Below, one piece after another: positions 59,985-64,000 of a stretch of 64,000 nucleotides of DNA. The notes under the pieces are model-generated. The model had not been told where the DNA came from and ran no database searches. It saw nothing but the letters and a program-made list of their open reading frames with translations. The position numbers and the translations under genes are program-made. Numbering within the stretch: the first letter of the stretch is position 1; every line of letters begins with the position of its first letter. This DNA is from Brachionus rotundiformis (taxonomy: Eukaryota; Rotifera; Eurotatoria; Ploima; Brachionidae), in NCBI GenBank assembly GCA_016802295.1, contig JAESIW010000137.1:6436408-6500407 (forward strand), written 5' to 3'.

Positions 59985-60482
59985 AGGAATAATTTAGAAT
60001 GAAATAGAAGATTAGTTTCATTTGGTAGCATTCTCTCTAGCGTTAGGATATCAATTTTTGTTAATCTAGAAAGATAATTGAGATTTCTGATACCAGACAG
60101 AGGTTTGGTGGCTCTACAGTGGACTTTTCCCTGCCTTTTAATGTAGTTCTTTTGCAAAGGATTCCAATCTAAACCTAAACCTCTTTCCATGAACGTCTGT
60201 TCTAACTCAGACGAGAAGAATCTTTTTTTAAGGTGAAAGGTGAAAAATGATAAACAGCAACGGTCCAAGGACCTATTCTTAAGACACACCACTATTAGCA
60301 TTCAGCCATTTGAGCCAGATTTACAAACAGCAACTCTTTGTGTTCTATTTGTAAGAAAATCTTACAGCCAGTTTAGAATTTTGTCGGAAAATCCATAAAA
60401 TTCAAGCTTAAACAAGCAGTAATTCATATACCACACTGTCGAAAGCCTTGGAAAAGTCAAGGAACACAAATTCGAAATTTAA
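59985..60482 (-). mobile_element. LINE fragment, internally deleted
   Basis: From the right end leftward: FEFVFLDFSKAFDSV (RT palm), a NRTQRVAV-like stretch, a frame-shifted VPQGSVLGPLLF-type block, then GLDWNPLQKNYIKRQGKVHC and LSGIRNLNYLSRLTKIDIL. The catalytic D-D box region is missing. Frames change at least twice. Confidence 0.7.
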
Positions 60483-60879
60483 TTTTAGAGTAAAAAAAAG
60501 ACACTAATTTACTTCATTTATTAACAATATTTGAGAATGATTTTTAAAATTTGATCATTCAAATATGCCCAAATTTTTTTGAAGTTTTTTTTTCGTCTGA
60601 ATAAAAAAATGAACTCTATGTTAAAAAAGCGTCTCGAACAATTTTTTCTAAATTTAATTCTCTACAAAATCATGTATTTATCAGACCATCTGATAACTCT
60701 GTTCAGGAGTTATAACGCTTTAAACTTACGATACAGAAAAAATTGTTTGTTTGACGATGCATCGTATTCCCGGATATTCTTATTGAGCGACCTCGATTGC
60801 CCAGAAAAGGTTAAAAATATCTTTTGGAAGTTTCGAAATTGACTTCTATGATAGGATCATGTAGGACCATGAAGCGTTG

Positions 60880-61370
60880 GTTGGACTAATTTTTTTTCAA
60901 GTAGATTCAATCAGTGAGAGACTGGTGAAACTAAAGCTGACCTCATTGGAGGACAGGAGGACGAGAGGTGATCTTATTCAATTCTATAAATGTTACACAG
61001 GCACCAACATTGTAAACTGGCACATAGCCCCGTCTGTCAAAGTCAACGGTAAATGCTATGGAACGCTCTACCCCAAGGGATCGTACAATCCATATCCGTC
61101 AACCAATTCAAGAACAGACTAGATAAGTACAGACGAAAGGAGAAACCTACCATGGATAAATTCCTGAGGCTCGGGAGAATCGATTCGAGGGAATGGAGAC
61201 CCAAGGAATAATAAATCTTCAGTGTGATGAAGGCAGAGCTGGTAGTGACTGTGCTCTAAACATAGTGTACAAACCACAGTTACCATAGATGGGATCCTCC
61301 TGTTTCTCATCTTCGCAAGTCTAGCTTGTTAGCTTGTTGTAACTTATATTATTATTATTATTATTATAAA
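60880..61370 (+). mobile_element. LINE 3' end with (ATT)n tail
   Basis: ISERLVKLKLTSLEDRRTRG, then DLIQFYKCYTG, then (frame change) NRLDKYRRKEKPTMDKFLRL are the closing blocks of CR1/L2-like ORF2. About 130 bp later the element ends GTTGTAACTTAT followed by ATT repeats at 61347-61367, a microsatellite-type 3' terminus typical of these LINEs. Confidence 0.75.
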
Positions 61371-61974
61371 ATAACATAAAAAACATCTGTCCTTTATTAA
61401 ATGGTATCATATGAAACAAAGTTTTAATGGTAATTAGTGATTGTAAGATTGTTTTTAATTTCAAAGTTAATCAACAGGCTAGTGCATTTGTCATAAAGAC
61501 CGATTAACACTCCATTTATTTAAATAATATACAATAAATTTTACTAATTAAAAATAAATTTTTTTTTAACTATTTAAAAAAGTACATTATAATATTTAAA
61601 TTAAATTTTTTGATTACAAAATCTGACAAAATTAGATAAATATTATTTTATGCCTTTCAGGAAAATTATGAAAGTATAGTGTTTAATAAGCAAAAGATAG
61701 CATTCTATCAAGTATTTTATGTTGGAATGAATATAAGCCATACTTTTATAAGAAATTATTAACATCATTAAAGTAATTTACATCAAATTAGAACCTAAAC
61801 AATTTAAATATTGTCAAATAATAACTCTTGGCCAATTTGATTATTGCCTCTCTTGAGAAATAGCATAAGAAGAGGGAGTAATAGTGTAATGCTGTAGGAA
61901 ACGCTTGTTTCCAAGTAGTTGCGCTCGTAGTCGCCCCACTTTAACAGCATAAGACCAATTATTATTGTAGCATC
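61371..61974. other. AT-rich intergenic spacer
   Basis: No gene or repeat recognised. Confidence 0.4.
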
Positions 61975-62690
61975 TTGTTAATTCTAATTATGAAGATTTT
62001 AGTGTTTGTCACGCTCTTGGTCACTTCATCTAAAGCGTTCCAATATCCTGCCGTTCGATTTGTGAAAAAGTTGTGCCTCACTCCACAGTTTCGGACTAGC
62101 TGTCGTTGGATTGCCATGCGACAAGTTCTGGTATTCCCAGCTGGGCTATCAAGGCCTTCAGAGGATGGTTTTTGATCTCCATTAATGAATTTTACTTGAT
62201 CATTTCCATGCTGTATTTTGTGTATATGAATCAGATCTCCACGCCTACGTCGCTCTTCAAGTGTGCTCCAGCCTAGAGCTTCTCTTCTTTCGAAGTAGGG
62301 TCTTCCTTCAATTCAGGTACTAATTTCGAAAATCTTCGCTGAATAGTGTGACCTCCGATCTGGTAGTCATAGCAGCTGGTGTTGGCACCGAAATGCATGA
62401 CTTCACACTTCTCTTCTACTTCACACTTCCCTATGCTGCCCTTTTTATGAATTGGCGATACATTAGCAATTTCCATTCGGTAGGCAGTTCTGACGACATC
62501 AAGTTAAGAGCTGTAGGTTTTGATCTTTCCTTACCAAGATGAACTATTTGAGATCTATAAACAAAATAATTGGACATCAAGTTCAAGCTATCAAGCAGTT
62601 CCTTTTTTTGTTCATAAAATTTAGCATTATCAACAAAATTTTTATATTCTTTTATTTCAATATTCAAATTCGGAAACGAAAAAAAATTTG
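61975..62690 (-). mobile_element. LINE remnant with the RT core deleted
   Basis: Reading leftward: ELPTEW then IANVSPIHKKGS (block before the RT palm) runs almost directly into VEEKCEVMHFGANTSC (block after it), so the catalytic palm is gone. Next come STLEERRRRGDLIHIHKIQH and RHNFFTNRTAGYWNAL, the normal C-terminal order. Frame changes separate the blocks. Confidence 0.75.
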
Positions 62691-63281
62691 ATTCTATGTA
62701 GAGTAAGTCAAAAAGTCTCGTTTACATATCTTTTGGCGAACGAGTTTTGATTTTTGGTCCAGTACAACTATATTAAATTTTTGAAATTAATTTTTATATT
62801 AAGTATATTAACAAACAAATAATTGAAATTAGATTTAATGTGAAATTTCAAGCTAAATAAAATTTTTTTTTAATTTATTTAAAAAATAAAGATCTATTTT
62901 TTTTTCATTGAAATTCAATAGGTATTAGACAATGTTTAGAGATGAATTATTAAAAGTTTGGTATTCTGAATAGAGTGAAATTGACATTTGGCTATGAAGT
63001 AAAACATGAAAAAAAAGTGACATTTTTATCTTTGGAAAAGGTAAAAAAACAATGATATTCTTTTGTTCTAATGTAATTATTGAAAAATGATAAAAAAATA
63101 GATCAGATCGATATTTTTTTGATCATGCTTTTTGGTAAGAAAATTTATCTTTTAAATGGTGTAAAAAATGTGATTTAGCAATATAAAAGTAAATGTTTTT
63201 TTTGTTGGTAATTCAATTGGTATTATCAAGTTGATCTTGTAAGAGTAAAAAAAGCTGATTCAAATTGATTCTTTGAAAAAG
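62691..63281. other. Upstream region of the E-NTPDase gene
   Basis: AT-rich, no coding exon; expected to contain the promoter and 5' untranslated region of the gene to the right. Confidence 0.4.
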
Positions 63282-64000
63282 ATGAGAGAGCTGATTTTGA
63301 TCTTATTGGCATCGAGTGTTCTATTGACCAGTGGCAATGTAATCACCAACGATAAGCATTATGCAGTGATTTTCGATGCTGGTTCCAAAGGAACAAGAAT
63401 GTATGTGTACCAATATGAGCTGTTTCCAGTCAAAGATTCATACCAGACCAGAATGCAACTTGATGACTCTATTGAGCAAAAGCTTTATTGTGAATTAAAA
63501 GGTAATTTTATTATTGTCCAGTTTGTTGGACCAATGTTTGTAAAAATAAAAAATGTTCAAAATTTAGATGGTGGTTTGGGATCATATGTTGACGTAAGTC
63601 AAATAGATGGTTTCTTTTCTGGTTGTATGGAACAAGCTGGCGAGATAATTCCAGCTGAAAAGCGTCCTCAAACCAAAATAAGCATCTTGGCAACAGCTGG
63701 AGTCAGACTTTTAGAGTGAGCTTTAGTTCAACTTTCTCGAGATTACCTATCTTACCAATTATCTCATCTCAAGGACCAAGAATAAAACTCATGCCGAAAA
63801 TTTATTTCATGGTCTGAGAACTTATTTAAGTCAATCTGGATACAATTTTGATGATCCATCTCAAGTGAGAACCATTAGCGGGTCCGAAGAGGGAATATTG
63901 TCATTTATTTCAGCTAATTACTTCAAATCATTGGACGCATTTAACACAAATACTAGGGGAGTATTGGACATGGGTGGTGCTTCGGTACAAATAGCCTTTG
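63282..64000 (+). CDS. ENTPD: Ectonucleoside triphosphate diphosphohydrolase (apyrase/GDA1-CD39 family), 5' part
   Basis: Three exons so far: 63282-63501, 63568-63715, 63774 to beyond 64000. Residues 1-19 (MRELILILLASSVLLTSGN) form a signal peptide or N-terminal anchor. Apyrase conserved regions appear in order: ACR1 YAVIFDAGSKGTRMYVYQY, ACR2 ILATAGVRLLE, ACR3 ISGSEEGILSFISANY and ACR4 VLDMGGASVQIAF. These proteins hydrolyse nucleoside tri- and diphosphates on the cell surface or in the secretory lumen. The short spacing between ACR1 and ACR2 is closer to the lumenal ENTPD4-6 group or soluble apyrases than to CD39, but the C terminus needed to decide is outside the window. The ATG at 63282 was chosen because it starts directly at the hydrophobic segment. 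The 66-nt first intron has no stop and a length divisible by three. Confidence 0.9.

Noticed and set aside
61975..62175. A small secreted peptide gene with a signal-peptide-like start (MKILVFVTLLVTSSKA)
   Set aside because: The same bases on the minus strand encode the conserved C-terminal block of a LINE (FFTNRTAGYWNAL), which explains the open frame.
1..64000. CRISPR arrays, operons, riboswitches or bacterial-type promoters
   Set aside because: No regularly spaced repeats; spliced genes show a eukaryotic chromosome.

Overview
This is a very AT-rich eukaryotic window from an invertebrate animal. Genes are split by GT-AG introns, many of only 50-70 nt, and the gene set is metazoan: an UNC-89/obscurin muscle giant, a K-Cl cotransporter, NDRG, a calpain, RABGAP1, ZCCHC8, an ATF4-type bZIP and an E-NTPDase. 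A class II CPD photolyase is also present. The composition and compact introns would fit a small protostome such as a monogonont rotifer, but that taxon is a guess. Exon models were built by eye from reading frame, splice sites, phase continuity and remembered family patterns; no search was run.

Layout. 1-14477 (-): an unc-89/obscurin gene running off the left edge (three Ig, tandem SH3, DH-PH, Ig, then a 6.25 kb exon of about 18-20 Ig domains). 16.5-17.85 kb: a decayed LINE with a Ty3/gypsy scrap. 18690-23628 (-): a K-Cl cotransporter in 12 exons. 24926-25391 (-): three apparent 3' exons of an unidentified gene. 27564-28972 (-): a Q/N-rich protein. 31.9-35.0 kb: LINE fragments, a tRNA-derived SINE nested in one of them, and a hAT-like MITE. 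35703-37191 (+): NDRG. 38645-40642 (+): calpain. 41.0-42.1 kb: LINE and SWIM-transposase scraps. 42817-44511 (-): photolyase. 45803-47341 (-): ZCCHC8. 47558-48571: a piggyBac-like element holding a SWIM zinc-finger ORF. 49436-56309 (-): RABGAP1, whose 3.5 kb intron holds a MITE, an assembly gap and a pogo-like remnant. 57.2 kb: LINE. 58251-59189 (+): ATF4-like bZIP. 59.6-62.7 kb: MITE and LINE graveyard. 63282-end (+): E-NTPDase, cut by the right edge.

The genes are ordinary, unrelated housekeeping and tissue genes with no operon logic. The unusual material is in the mobile DNA between and inside them: an element with piggyBac-style ends (TTAA duplications, 13-bp outer repeats and a 32-bp internal repeat placed asymmetrically) that carries a MULE-like SWIM finger rather than a visible piggyBac transposase; a pair of nearly identical foldback MITEs; a SINE-in-LINE nest; and small shards of the neighbouring KCC and ZCCHC8 exons. 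Both N gaps are flanked by near-identical direct repeats, which points to unmerged contig ends rather than true missing sequence.
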